Positions 1-6,789 of a stretch of DNA of 9,996 nt are shown here, in pieces. Position 1 is the first letter of the stretch. Each line of letters begins with the position of its first letter. The stretch lies in assembly GCA_027294925.1 (NCBI GenBank), contig JAPULM010000495.1:1-9996 (forward strand), read 5' to 3'. Origin of the DNA: a bacterium. GTDB lineage: Bacteria; Tectomicrobia; Entotheonellia; Entotheonellales; Entotheonellaceae. Made by a program: the position numbers and the translations under genes. A model generated the notes under the pieces. It searched no databases, had not been told where the DNA came from, and saw only the letters and a program-made list of their open reading frames with translations.

Positions 1-548
1 CCTTTTCCCCCCCCCCACACCCAGCGGTTGCCCCGCCGTCGACGGGAAACGCCACACCGGTTACGAAGGAGGGTTCGTCCGACAGCAGGAACAGTGCCGC
101 GTTGGCGATTTCTTCCGGTTTGCCAGGACGACCCATGGGCACGCGCGTTTGCCGTTGATGGATTAGTGCTTCCACGTCGATATCGTCGGTGACCTGCTGA
201 TCCGGGCGCTTCACGAACACACGCAGCATGGGAGTGTCGATCGGACCGGGACAGATGGAATTGCCCCGGATGTTGTCAGGCGCAAGCCGCAGGGCAAGCG
301 CCTTCATGAATCCATTGACGGCGAATTTGGCCGCGGAATAGACCAGACTCATCCGCGATCCCGCAAGACCCGATACCGAGGACGTGAACAGGAGCACCCC
401 GCCATTCTGGGCTCGCAGTTCCGGAACCGCAGTCTTGGTCGTGATGATGACCGACCGCTGCTCCTTCCTGCGCAAACCGCAGGGCCCCTGCGCGTCCCAT
501 TCCCGAGCCGGCGGCGGTCACCAGCCCAATCTTACCTTTGAGTCTCAT
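1..548 (-). pseudogene. Short-chain dehydrogenase/reductase, internally deleted and frameshifted; 3' end beyond window
   Basis: The start is the ATG at 548, preceded by a GGGAGGGAG ribosome-binding site about 8 nt upstream. The first 32 residues form a classical SDR nucleotide-binding start, with LVTAAGSGMGR at residues 9-19 and RFAQEGAAV at 24-32. At about 450-455 the frame breaks. A shifted frame then runs without a stop to the window edge and encodes the SDR second half: FTSSVSGLAG (catalytic Ser region), YSAAK (catalytic Tyr and Lys), CPGPIDTPM, and the C-terminal pattern MGRPGKPEEIANAALFLLSDEPSFVTG...DGGATAG. The join goes from the end of beta-2 straight to TTKTAVPEL, so roughly 75-80 residues are missing, including the NNAG motif. 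The original frame stops at 276 after unrelated residues. The substrate cannot be told. It lies on the same strand downstream of the hydrolase/SDR operon but looks richer in GC, so it may have a separate origin. A sequencing error could explain a frameshift but not the missing segment. Confidence 0.85.
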
Positions 549-867
549 GGCGTTTCTCCCTCCCCGCGTTTCGATAGCCCCACATGGCGGAATGACCGTC
601 AGGCGTCTGCGCACGTGATCTTCACCTCCCGTATGACTCTTATGGATGCGTACCAGAGTCGATAGCATCACGCTTCAGAAGGTCTGTCAGCATATCCAGG
701 CTGGGCGTTGCCTGGCTACGCCCAGCTGCGAGCAGCTTCGGCAAGCAGCCGCCAGGCGCTTTGATATTCTATGTTCCACTAGAAGCGATCCTGACCTTCG
801 GCACGGCTTTGCTCGTCATGCATACGGCAATTGCCCTGTCAATCCGGCAGGGGATTTTTTCGACCAA
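549..867. other. Intergenic gap between hydrolase and broken SDR, no gene seen
   Basis: This 319 bp stretch separates the stop of the 868-2610 hydrolase from the start of the broken SDR. Open frames on the plus strand cross it but show no recognisable family and run antisense into the hydrolase gene. A cluster of inverted repeats sits at 696-737. There is no hairpin followed by a T-run on the minus strand, so I cannot show that transcription of the operon stops here. The SDR ribosome-binding site is at the low end. Confidence 0.6.
696..737. repeat. Cluster of overlapping, mutually exclusive hairpins
   Basis: The longest inverted repeat has perfect 9-bp arms, GCTGGGCGT at 700-708 and ACGCCCAGC at 718-726, around a 9-nt loop. 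A competing stem pairs CCAGGC (696-701) with GCCTGG (710-715) and shares bases with the first, so both cannot form at once. A third small stem, AGCTG-CGAG-CAGCT, covers 724-737. No T-run follows on either strand, so an intrinsic terminator is not supported. A REP-like element, an RNA processing or stabilising structure, or a recombination scar are all possible. Confidence 0.5.
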
Positions 868-2610
868 CTACCATCCGATGGCGTAGCTCATGCGACGAGG
901 ATCGGCACCTGCCGCCAGTACACCGCTATCATGATCGATGGCGATGGTGCACACGGCCCCAGCCCGCCAGTTCCAATCCGACCAGGTGACAACCTTATGC
1001 CCTTTACGAGCTAAATGATCGCCAACCTCAGTCGCCAGTCGGCGTTCGATACGCAGTTCGTCGGGTAGGTAGTCATGCGGTTCAAATGAGCCTGGATAAC
1101 TGTAGGTTGCAAAACGCGGTGCTTCAACCGCCGCCTGGGGCTGCATCCCGAAGACAGCGACATTGAGAAAAACCTGTAGCATGGCCTGGCATTGGACATC
1201 GCCGCCTGGCGTGCCGAGCGGCATAAAGGGTTTACCGTTTTTGAATATGAGCGCCGGACATGGCGTTAGACGCGGACGTTTACCAGGCGCAATGGCGCTG
1301 GCGTGACCTTCGACTGCCCACGATTGCGAGCCGCGGGTTGAAACCACCAACCCTGTTCCCGGGGTAACGGGCGCCCCTAGGCAGCTATCGCTTGGGGTTG
1401 CTGAAAACACGTTGCCTTGTTCGTCTACCGCACATACATAGGTGGTATCAAGCGTGTCGGCTGCAATAGACCCCTCAACCAAGTCCGTGCGTCCCCAGGC
1501 CGCGTCGGTGCCGTTGCCCTGATCTGGGTCGCCGGCCGGGGGGAGGCCCGCAATGGCTTGATCCGGATTAATTAACAGGCGTCGGGCTTGCGCGTAATCT
1601 TGACTGAGCATGGCTTGCATGGGAACTTCAACAAAGTCAGGGTCACCATAATAACGTTCACGGTCAGCAAAGGACAGCTTCAGCGCCTCAGTCAACAGGT
1701 GGACATAGGCAGAGGAGTTGTGGCCGAGTGCTTTTAAATCGTAACCTGCCAGGAGGCTCAGTGCTTGAGCAAAGACAGGACCTTGGCACCACGGACCACA
1801 GGTATAAATGTCGTACTCGTGAAAGCTCAGGTGCACGGGTTCCTCAATCTTGACGCGAAAAGCTGCCAGATCTTCAAGTGTTAAAAGACCGCCTTGCGAG
1901 GCGTAAAAAGCAGCAATTTCGTGCGCAATGTCGCCTTGGTAAAACGCCTCGCGCGCAGCTTGCAAACCAGCTTGACGACCACCGCCCTGGGCTTGCGCTT
2001 CGGCTTCGACCAAACGGCGCATGGTGCGGCCTAAATCACTTTGGACAAAAACTTCGCCAGACTGCGGTGGGCGACCGTTTGGCAGAAAAATGTCGGCGCT
2101 GCTTTCCCATTGGGCGATTTGTGAGGCCGCGTCGGCTAGGTTGGAGGCCATCAACGGATGCATTGGGAAACCTTCTTCGGCTAGTCGAATCGCTTCCTGC
2201 ATCACCACCCCCAGACTCAGTGTGCCGCATTGTTCGAGTGCGGTAATCCAAGCGTCAGGTGCGCTAGGCGTAATACATCGCAATACGCCAATGGGGATCC
2301 TGCTATCGCAGTGCTGCTTGAAGTAGTCGACACTTGCGGCTTGCGGCCAGCGTCCGAGGCCACTGATGGTAATGACCTGATTTTGTTCAGCAAGATAGAC
2401 GACGATGGGGGCCACACCGCCAAAGTTGACCAGGTCGGTTTGTAACACGGAAAGGCATAGACCAGCTGCAACGCCTGCATCCACTGCATTGCCGCCTTGG
2501 GCCAAAATACGTTCGCCGGCTAATGAGGCTAGGTAGTGCCCGGAGGAGACCATACTATGGGTGCCCATCACGGTTGGCCGGTACGATCCTGCGATTGGAA
2601 GCTCATTCAT
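868..2610 (-). CDS. Gamma-glutamyltransferase-family Ntn-hydrolase (YwrD-like), last intact gene of the operon
   Basis: This encodes 580 residues of a GGT-fold hydrolase that should cut itself into a large and a small subunit. The N-terminal family signature is SSGHYLASLAGERILAQGGNAVDAGVA (from about residue 22). The presumed self-cleavage and catalytic nucleophile is Thr389 in DTTYVCAVDEQGN, where TTY replaces the usual TTH. The oxyanion-hole stretch is GTPGGD at 466-471, followed by FGMQPQAAVEAPRF. The E. coli FREMAP arginine that holds the gamma-glutamyl carboxylate is replaced (SGLGRWP, residues 83-89), and the KRPLSS serines read KRPRLT. A classical gamma-glutamyl donor is therefore doubtful, and an amide or acyl hydrolase is more likely. 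There is no signal peptide, unlike periplasmic GGT, so it is probably cytoplasmic. I chose the ATG at 2610, with GGGAG 9 nt upstream, over a GTG at 2646 that overlaps the preceding stop codon. Confidence 0.85.
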   Translation of the reverse strand: MNELPIAGSYRPTVMGTHSMVSSGHYLASLAGERILAQGGNAVDAGVAAGLCLSVLQTDLVNFGGVAPIVVYLAEQNQVITISGLGRWPQAASVDYFKQHCDSRIPIGVLRCITPSAPDAWITALEQCGTLSLGVVMQEAIRLAEEGFPMHPLMASNLADAASQIAQWESSADIFLPNGRPPQSGEVFVQSDLGRTMRRLVEAEAQAQGGGRQAGLQAAREAFYQGDIAHEIAAFYASQGGLLTLEDLAAFRVKIEEPVHLSFHEYDIYTCGPWCQGPVFAQALSLLAGYDLKALGHNSSAYVHLLTEALKLSFADRERYYGDPDFVEVPMQAMLSQDYAQARRLLINPDQAIAGLPPAGDPDQGNGTDAAWGRTDLVEGSIAADTLDTTYVCAVDEQGNVFSATPSDSCLGAPVTPGTGLVVSTRGSQSWAVEGHASAIAPGKRPRLTPCPALIFKNGKPFMPLGTPGGDVQCQAMLQVFLNVAVFGMQPQAAVEAPRFATYSYPGSFEPHDYLPDELRIERRLATEVGDHLARKGHKVVTWSDWNWRAGAVCTIAIDHDSGVLAAGADPRRMSYAIGW

Positions 2611-2639
2611 CCCTTTGCTCTCCCTTTTAAAGTGGTTGA

Positions 2640-3434
2640 TTAACACTGTGATTGCAGACCATCAATAAACAAACATTGTCCGGAAATGTAACTTGCTTCG
2701 TCTGAGGCGAGAAACACGATTCCTTGTGCTTGATCAATGGGTTGACCTAAACGCCCCAATGGGACCCCGGTACGGAAAATCTCCATGTCGCCTTTCAATT
2801 GTCCTTCACGCCGGCTTTCCGCTGAACCTGGGGGTTCGACAACGCCTGAATGCTGTCGTAAATTTGTCACCGTAGCGCCCGGGCCAATTGCATTAACCGT
2901 GATTTGATATTGCGCCAACTCCATTGCCAAACACCGGGTAAGATGCAGGACTGCGGCTTTTGATACACAATAGGGGCCAATGTCGAGGCGGGGGATTTTT
3001 GACGCCGTTGAGGCGGTGTTGACAATTCGGCCACCGCCCAACTCGATCATTTGCGGCACCACAGCCTGGCAACACAGCATCACGCTTTTGAGATTGACCG
3101 ATAAAATGCGCCGCCAGGTGGCTTCATCAGCATCCACAATCTGCATCGGCGCATGAGCAATTCCAGCATTATTAATCAGGATTTGAATTGGACCGTACGT
3201 TTTCTTGACGGCATCTACCGCTTGATCAATCCGCTTGCGTTGACTCACATCAAGCTCAAATGCCGTGGCGTCGCCACCGGATTGACGGATACTTGCGGCG
3301 GTTGATTCGGCATTTTGTAGGTTAATATCGGTAACTGCCACACGAGCCCCTTTTCCAGCAAACAATTCAGCTGCCGCTTGACCGATGCCGGCCCCGGCGC
3401 CCGTGATCAGTACCGTTTTTGCAGTGCAAGTCAT
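2640..3434 (-). CDS. Short-chain dehydrogenase with EntA/DhbA-like C-terminus
   Basis: This is a complete 264-residue classical SDR. It shows the nucleotide-binding TGAGAGIG at 11-18, Asp36 at the end of beta-2 (usual in NAD-preferring members), LINNAG at 86-91, and the catalytic Ser142, Tyr155 and Lys159 (YCVSK). The tail GDMEIFRTGVPLGRLGQP...FLASDEASYISG...DGLQSQ follows the pattern of 2,3-dihydro-2,3-dihydroxybenzoate dehydrogenases (EntA, DhbA), suggesting a ring or cyclic alcohol. No siderophore genes are near, so the name should not be carried over. The start at 3434 is fixed by its ribosome-binding site, AAAGGT at 3441-3446. The in-frame ATG at 3449 overlaps that site and has none of its own. 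It lies 27 bp after the preceding SDR and 29 bp before the hydrolase start, so it is surely co-transcribed. The two SDRs look like diverged duplicates. Confidence 0.88.
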   Translation of the reverse strand: MTCTAKTVLITGAGAGIGQAAAELFAGKGARVAVTDINLQNAESTAASIRQSGGDATAFELDVSQRKRIDQAVDAVKKTYGPIQILINNAGIAHAPMQIVDADEATWRRILSVNLKSVMLCCQAVVPQMIELGGGRIVNTASTASKIPRLDIGPYCVSKAAVLHLTRCLAMELAQYQITVNAIGPGATVTNLRQHSGVVEPPGSAESRREGQLKGDMEIFRTGVPLGRLGQPIDQAQGIVFLASDEASYISGQCLFIDGLQSQC

Positions 3435-3440
3435 AGATGC

Positions 3441-3446
3441 ACCTTT
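3441..3446 (-). promoter_or_regulatory. Ribosome-binding site that decides the start of the 2640-3434 SDR
   Basis: The sequence AAAGGT lies 6 nt before the ATG at 3434. The upstream in-frame ATG at 3449 sits directly over it and is preceded by no purine-rich stretch. The shorter protein, which begins MTCTAKTVLITGAG, also matches the usual SDR N-terminal length. Confidence 0.6.
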
Positions 3447-3461
3447 CATGAGGTCAAAGGC

Positions 3462-4259
3462 TTATGAGAGTTGAGCCATGCCATCGACATTTAAAATAAC
3501 CCCGGTAATGTGGTTCGCTTCATCTGAGGCCAGGAAGCAGATGGCGGTGGCGACGTCCTCAGGGACGCCCAATTTGCCGAGTGGAATACCGAGCCTGAAA
3601 ATTTCCGGCATGCCGGAAATCCGACGCTCGCGCAGCTGAGGGTCGTCTTCTCCACCTGCGCTAACGCCAAGCATTGGGGTGTCGGTTGGCCCTGGGGCAA
3701 TTGCATTAACCCGCACGCCATACCTGGCTAGTTCTAGTGCGAGGCATTTGCTAAACATACGGACGCCTGCTTTTGATACACCATAGGCAGCATTATTAAG
3801 ACGAGGTATCGCACCAGCGATAGAGGCAATGTTGACCATACAACCTCTGCGCCGTTCACGCATATGTTGCCCGGCAGCTTGTGCACAATAGATCGTGCCA
3901 AGGAGATTGACATCAAGAATTTTGTCCCAATCGGACTCCTTGATGCGGATTACCGGACCATTACTTGAATCTCCGGATTGGTTGATACCTGCCGCATTGA
4001 CCAGAATATCCAGATGGCCTTGGGTCTTGATGATATGGCCAATCGCGTCGCTAGCCTGGGCATGGTTTGATACATCGACCTCTACCTGAAATACATCGCC
4101 CCCTAGATGTTGAATAGCCTGGGCCGTTTCAGCCAGACCGACTGTATTCAAGTCACAAATTGAGACTCGGGCGCCTTGCTGGGTGAAGGCTAATGCAGTT
4201 GCACGCCCAATTCCCGAAGCAGCCCCTGTAATGGCAACGGTTTTGCCTTCAAATGTCAT
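3462..4259 (-). CDS. Short-chain dehydrogenase with EntA/DhbA-like C-terminus, paralogue of the next gene
   Basis: This encodes 265 residues. The features are TGAASGIG at 11-18, Asp36 after beta-2 (NAD preference expected), and NAAG at 88-91, a tolerated variant of NNAG. The catalytic residues are Ser146 in NIASIAG, Tyr159 and Lys163 (YGVSK). Residues from about 191 on, GPTDTPML...ISGMPEIFRLGIPLGKLGVPEDVA...ASDEANHITG, are strikingly like the EntA tail, which points to oxidation of a secondary alcohol on a ring or similar scaffold. The true substrate is unknown. The ATG at 4259 has a strong GAGGAGA site a few bases upstream. It is the third gene of the minus-strand operon, after the 122-residue protein. 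Having two similar dehydrogenases side by side suggests two successive oxidations, opposite stereoisomers, or a heteromer. I infer these from layout only. Confidence 0.9.
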   Translation of the reverse strand: MTFEGKTVAITGAASGIGRATALAFTQQGARVSICDLNTVGLAETAQAIQHLGGDVFQVEVDVSNHAQASDAIGHIIKTQGHLDILVNAAGINQSGDSSNGPVIRIKESDWDKILDVNLLGTIYCAQAAGQHMRERRRGCMVNIASIAGAIPRLNNAAYGVSKAGVRMFSKCLALELARYGVRVNAIAPGPTDTPMLGVSAGGEDDPQLRERRISGMPEIFRLGIPLGKLGVPEDVATAICFLASDEANHITGVILNVDGMAQLS

Positions 4260-4320
4260 GCCGATTTCTCCTCACAAGCCTTCTGTCAAACCGTGGCGAT
4301 TGGATGCTTTGTGGTTGGCA

Positions 4321-4689
4321 TCAAGCTAGGATTGAGTGTGGGTACAAGGCAAACTTGTCATCAAGCATTTCGCAGAGTTCTTGGGTCGTTGTCAGAACTT
4401 GTGGGACCGTACATTGTGGACGGAAATGGCCAAAGATGTCTTGTTCAGTGTGCGTTACCGTAACGCCTTTGGTGCCAAGCCAGCGACACAATCCGCCAAT
4501 GAAATCAGCTAGAACCTGGGAAGATTCTGGGTTGAAGCGGGGTTCTTTTTCGCCCTCAACGGCCTTAAGTTGGATTCGCAAGCTATTGGCCTGATGATCG
4601 TCGTCAGGCCGAATTTGAATGTTGAACATAACGTTTGCCACCGGAAAGGTCATGTCAAGGTCAATGGTGGCATGGCCTCGCGTTTCCAT
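4321..4689 (-). CDS. Small conserved-looking protein of unknown family, second gene of the operon
   Basis: I do not recognise this 122-residue protein. It is soluble and acidic-looking, with no signal peptide or membrane segment. The first 30 residues (ATIDLDMTFPVANVMFNIQIRPDD) look like alternating beta strands, and residues of about 50-75 (FNPESSQVLADFIGGLCRWLG) like an amphipathic helix. A short region with two histidines (THTEQDIFGHF) follows at about 80-90. Sense-strand coding is well supported: the ATG at 4689 has GGAG 7-8 nt upstream, and that site lies inside the 15 bp gap after the first hydrolase. The stop is 61 bp before the first SDR. Such tight packing suggests a role in the same pathway, for example as a small enzyme, a binding or chaperone partner of the hydrolase, or an isomerase-like fold. 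None of these is shown by sequence. Confidence 0.75.
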   Translation of the reverse strand: METRGHATIDLDMTFPVANVMFNIQIRPDDDHQANSLRIQLKAVEGEKEPRFNPESSQVLADFIGGLCRWLGTKGVTVTHTEQDIFGHFRPQCTVPQVLTTTQELCEMLDDKFALYPHSILA

Positions 4690-4704
4690 GCGGGACTCCT
4701 TTTT

Positions 4705-6495
4705 TTACCATCCGATTGCATAGGTGGGGCGTCGCGGATCGGCGCTGGCCTGCAAGACGCCGCTTGCAGGGTCGCGTTGGGTAATCACCGCTCCAATGCC
4801 ACAAGCACCGACTCGAACAATTCGATGTCCTTTAGAAGATAATGCGGCGGCTGTTGACTCCGGTAAGGTGGCTTCTAGGTTTAATTGTCCGGGCTGGTAG
4901 AGTCGAGGGTAAAAAGAGTTGGTTACACTTTGAGTTGAGAAGCGGGGAGCTTCAACGGCTTGTTGCGGGTTCATACCAAATACGAGGACATTGAGTATTA
5001 ACTGAAGATTGCCCTGTGCTTGATCGTCCCCGCCCGGGCATCCGAACGTCATCACCGGGATGCCATCACGACAGACAAAATAATTTACCAGAGTGGTGCG
5101 GGGCCGTTTGCCGGGTTGTAGGCCATTTGGATGGGAAGTATCTAGAAAGAACATTTCACTGCGTGTACTGAGGGTAAAGCCGAGCTCCGGTATGAAAGCT
5201 GATTTGCGAAATACCCCGCCACTTGGCGTCATACAGACCATATTGCCGTGACCATCAATAACGGCAATATGCGTCGTCCCCTCTTCCGCCGCCATCGGGT
5301 GGGCGCTTGGGTCGGCTGCGCCTTGCTGCGATAAATTAACCGCAGGTGGGGCCGTGTGGCCATTCAATATGCCGGCTTCCGGAAGCTCGGGATAAGCTTG
5401 CTCAGTGATCAGCTGTACGCGTTCTGCGGCATAAGTTTTTGCCAGCAGAGCACTGATCGGAACCGTGCAGAAGTCGGGATCGCCATAATAGCGTTCACGG
5501 TCTGCTAAGGCCAACTTTAGAACTTCGGTAAGCGTGTGTATGTAGGCTGGGGAGTTGTGACCTAAGGCAAGTAAATCGATTTGCTCAAGCATATTCAAGG
5601 CTTGTAGGAGAACCGGCGCTTGTGTCCAGGTGGATTGGGTGAGGATATCATAACCGGCGAAGGTGGTTGAGAGCGGCTCTTCCAGAGTTGCTTGGTACGG
5701 TGCGAGGTCGTCAAGTTGGAGTAAACCACCCAGTTGTTGAGAAAAGTTGACAATGCGCTGGGCGATTTCGCCTTCGTAGAACATGTTCCGTGCTGCTTTA
5801 ATGCCGGCTAAACGATTGCCAGGGCTGGCTTGTTCAGCATTAGCCATTAGACGCAGGGTTTTCGCAAGCTGCGACTGTTGGAACAAGCTGTCTACCGCAG
5901 GAATTTTGCCATGGGGATAAAACACCTCCATACCCCCGGGTGGATAACATTCGAACTGTTGACGGGATTCCGGCATGTCGAGCATGCGATGCATGTAGGC
6001 ATACATCGGGAACCCGTGTGCAGCATAATCGATAGCTGGTTCGAGGACGTTGGCAACGGTTTTGGTGCCGAAGTCGGACAAGAGGCGAAAATAGGCATCG
6101 ACCACACCTGGTACGGTAAAAGATAAATGTGCCTGATTGCCGGGACCGGTGGGAATCTTGTCTAAACCGTGTTGGTGGAAAAACGCTACCGTAGCATTTT
6201 GTGGCGCAACACCTTGCCCGCTTAAAGCAAGGGTCGTATTGGTGGCGGCGTGGTACAGCATGCCAACGCCTTCTGCCGCCAGTGTATAGGATGCTGTTGG
6301 TTCGATAACTGCAGCAGCGAATCCGCAGGCGACGGCGGCATCAAAGGCATTACCGCCGGAAAGCAACATACGCATACCGGCCATCGAAGTAAGGTAATGA
6401 CCGGTTGAGATGACACCGCGCGTACCATGCACGACTGGACGTCCAGTGGCGCTTTGGGCAATTTCAGTATGCTCACGGTCATGTTGTTCAGCCAC
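4705..6495 (-). CDS. Gamma-glutamyltransferase-family Ntn-hydrolase (YwrD-like), first gene of the operon
   Basis: This encodes 596 residues and is the diverged paralogue of the 868-2610 gene; both end ADPRR..YAIGW. The N-terminal signature is STGHYLTSMAGMRMLLSGGNAFDAAVA, about residues 30-56. Thr407 in EEGTTHIAVIDGHGN is the expected self-cleavage nucleophile. GCPGGD at 485-490 forms the oxyanion hole, followed by FGMNPQQAVEAPRF. As in its paralogue, the E. coli GGT carboxylate-binding arginine is gone (SGQGVAP, 92-98; Gln in place of Arg) and the KRPLSS serines read KRPRTT. This argues against a classical glutathione-type substrate. There is no signal peptide, so the cytoplasm is the likely location. 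It starts with GTG at 6495, chosen because AAGGAG lies exactly 7 nt upstream and the family core begins soon after. Two different GGT-like proteins in one operon could act on two amides or as a mixed enzyme. Confidence 0.87.
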   Translation of the reverse strand: MAEQHDREHTEIAQSATGRPVVHGTRGVISTGHYLTSMAGMRMLLSGGNAFDAAVACGFAAAVIEPTASYTLAAEGVGMLYHAATNTTLALSGQGVAPQNATVAFFHQHGLDKIPTGPGNQAHLSFTVPGVVDAYFRLLSDFGTKTVANVLEPAIDYAAHGFPMYAYMHRMLDMPESRQQFECYPPGGMEVFYPHGKIPAVDSLFQQSQLAKTLRLMANAEQASPGNRLAGIKAARNMFYEGEIAQRIVNFSQQLGGLLQLDDLAPYQATLEEPLSTTFAGYDILTQSTWTQAPVLLQALNMLEQIDLLALGHNSPAYIHTLTEVLKLALADRERYYGDPDFCTVPISALLAKTYAAERVQLITEQAYPELPEAGILNGHTAPPAVNLSQQGAADPSAHPMAAEEGTTHIAVIDGHGNMVCMTPSGGVFRKSAFIPELGFTLSTRSEMFFLDTSHPNGLQPGKRPRTTLVNYFVCRDGIPVMTFGCPGGDDQAQGNLQLILNVLVFGMNPQQAVEAPRFSTQSVTNSFYPRLYQPGQLNLEATLPESTAAALSSKGHRIVRVGACGIGAVITQRDPASGVLQASADPRRPTYAIGW

Positions 6496-6598
6496 CTTGT
6501 ATCTCCTTACCGACTTATGACGACCGGTATCGTGTTGCGGATCAATGTTTGATAGGCATGCGCAAAAACACTATTAGCAAAATTAGCCTAACACAAAT

Positions 6599-6622
6599 AG
6601 CATAGACAATATAGTCTATGCT
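6599..6622. promoter_or_regulatory. Perfect 9-bp inverted repeat, candidate operator for the minus-strand operon
   Basis: The arms AGCATAGAC and GTCTATGCT surround the 6-bp spacer AATATA, giving a 24-bp dyad with AT-rich centre. That size and symmetry suit a dimeric repressor or activator of the GntR or TetR kind. It lies about 105 bp ahead of the first hydrolase, where it would overlap a possible minus-strand -35 element. No T-run follows, so a terminator is less likely. No regulator gene is in the window. Confidence 0.5.
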
Positions 6623-6669
6623 TCATTGGCAGCATCCTCTGTAGGTCGATGTTCGTACGAGATTTGTTC

Positions 6670-6691
6670 TTGACATGACGTAGCGTCATGT
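6670..6691. promoter_or_regulatory. TTGACA box merged with an 8-bp inverted repeat
   Basis: The perfect arms ACATGACG (6673-6680) and CGTCATGT (6684-6691) have a 3-bp centre. A consensus -35 hexamer, TTGACA at 6670-6675, runs into the left arm. No good -10 lies 16-18 bp on; TATATT at 6702 is 26 bp away and TTTAAG at 6691 is 15 bp away. It may be an operator at a weak, activator-dependent promoter for the mltD-like gene, or a protein site unrelated to the TTGACA. Confidence 0.38.
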
Positions 6692-6765
6692 TTAAGGTGA
6701 CTATATTACCCCTATTGCTTATATGAGCGGACAGCGCTGAATTGTTCAGAAATCAATCATCCTAT

Positions 6766-6789
6766 CGGATCAAATTTTGTTCTGATCCG
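6766..6789 (+). promoter_or_regulatory. Hairpin in the probable leader of the mltD-like gene
   Basis: The 7-bp arms CGGATCA (6766-6772) and TGATCCG (6783-6789) flank a 10-nt loop. It ends 44 bp before the ATG and would lie in the mRNA leader if transcription starts near 6735. It could equally be a DNA dyad bound by a protein. No T-run follows, so it does not look like a terminator. Confidence 0.35.

Noticed and set aside
384..665. Plus-strand open frame of 93 codons
   Set aside because: It is antisense to clear SDR coding sequence and its protein has no recognisable motif.
276..671. Long version of the broken SDR starting at 671
   Set aside because: The first 41 residues match nothing and the ATG at 548 has a strong ribosome-binding site followed directly by the SDR N-terminus.
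700..726. Intrinsic terminator of the hydrolase/SDR operon
   Set aside because: The stem is strong but no T-run follows on either strand.
646..1014. Plus-strand open frame of 122 codons across the gap and the end of the hydrolase
   Set aside because: It overlaps the well-supported hydrolase C-terminus antisense, resembles no family and has no convincing ribosome-binding site.
2611..2646. GTG start 12 codons upstream for the 868-2610 hydrolase
   Set aside because: It overlaps the preceding SDR stop and has no ribosome-binding site, whereas the ATG at 2610 has GGGAG 9 nt upstream.
4253..4842. Plus-strand open frames opposite the 122-residue gene and hydrolase end
   Set aside because: Low-complexity, Ser/Cys/Trp-rich translations typical of antisense shadows; the minus-strand genes have proper ribosome-binding sites and spacing.
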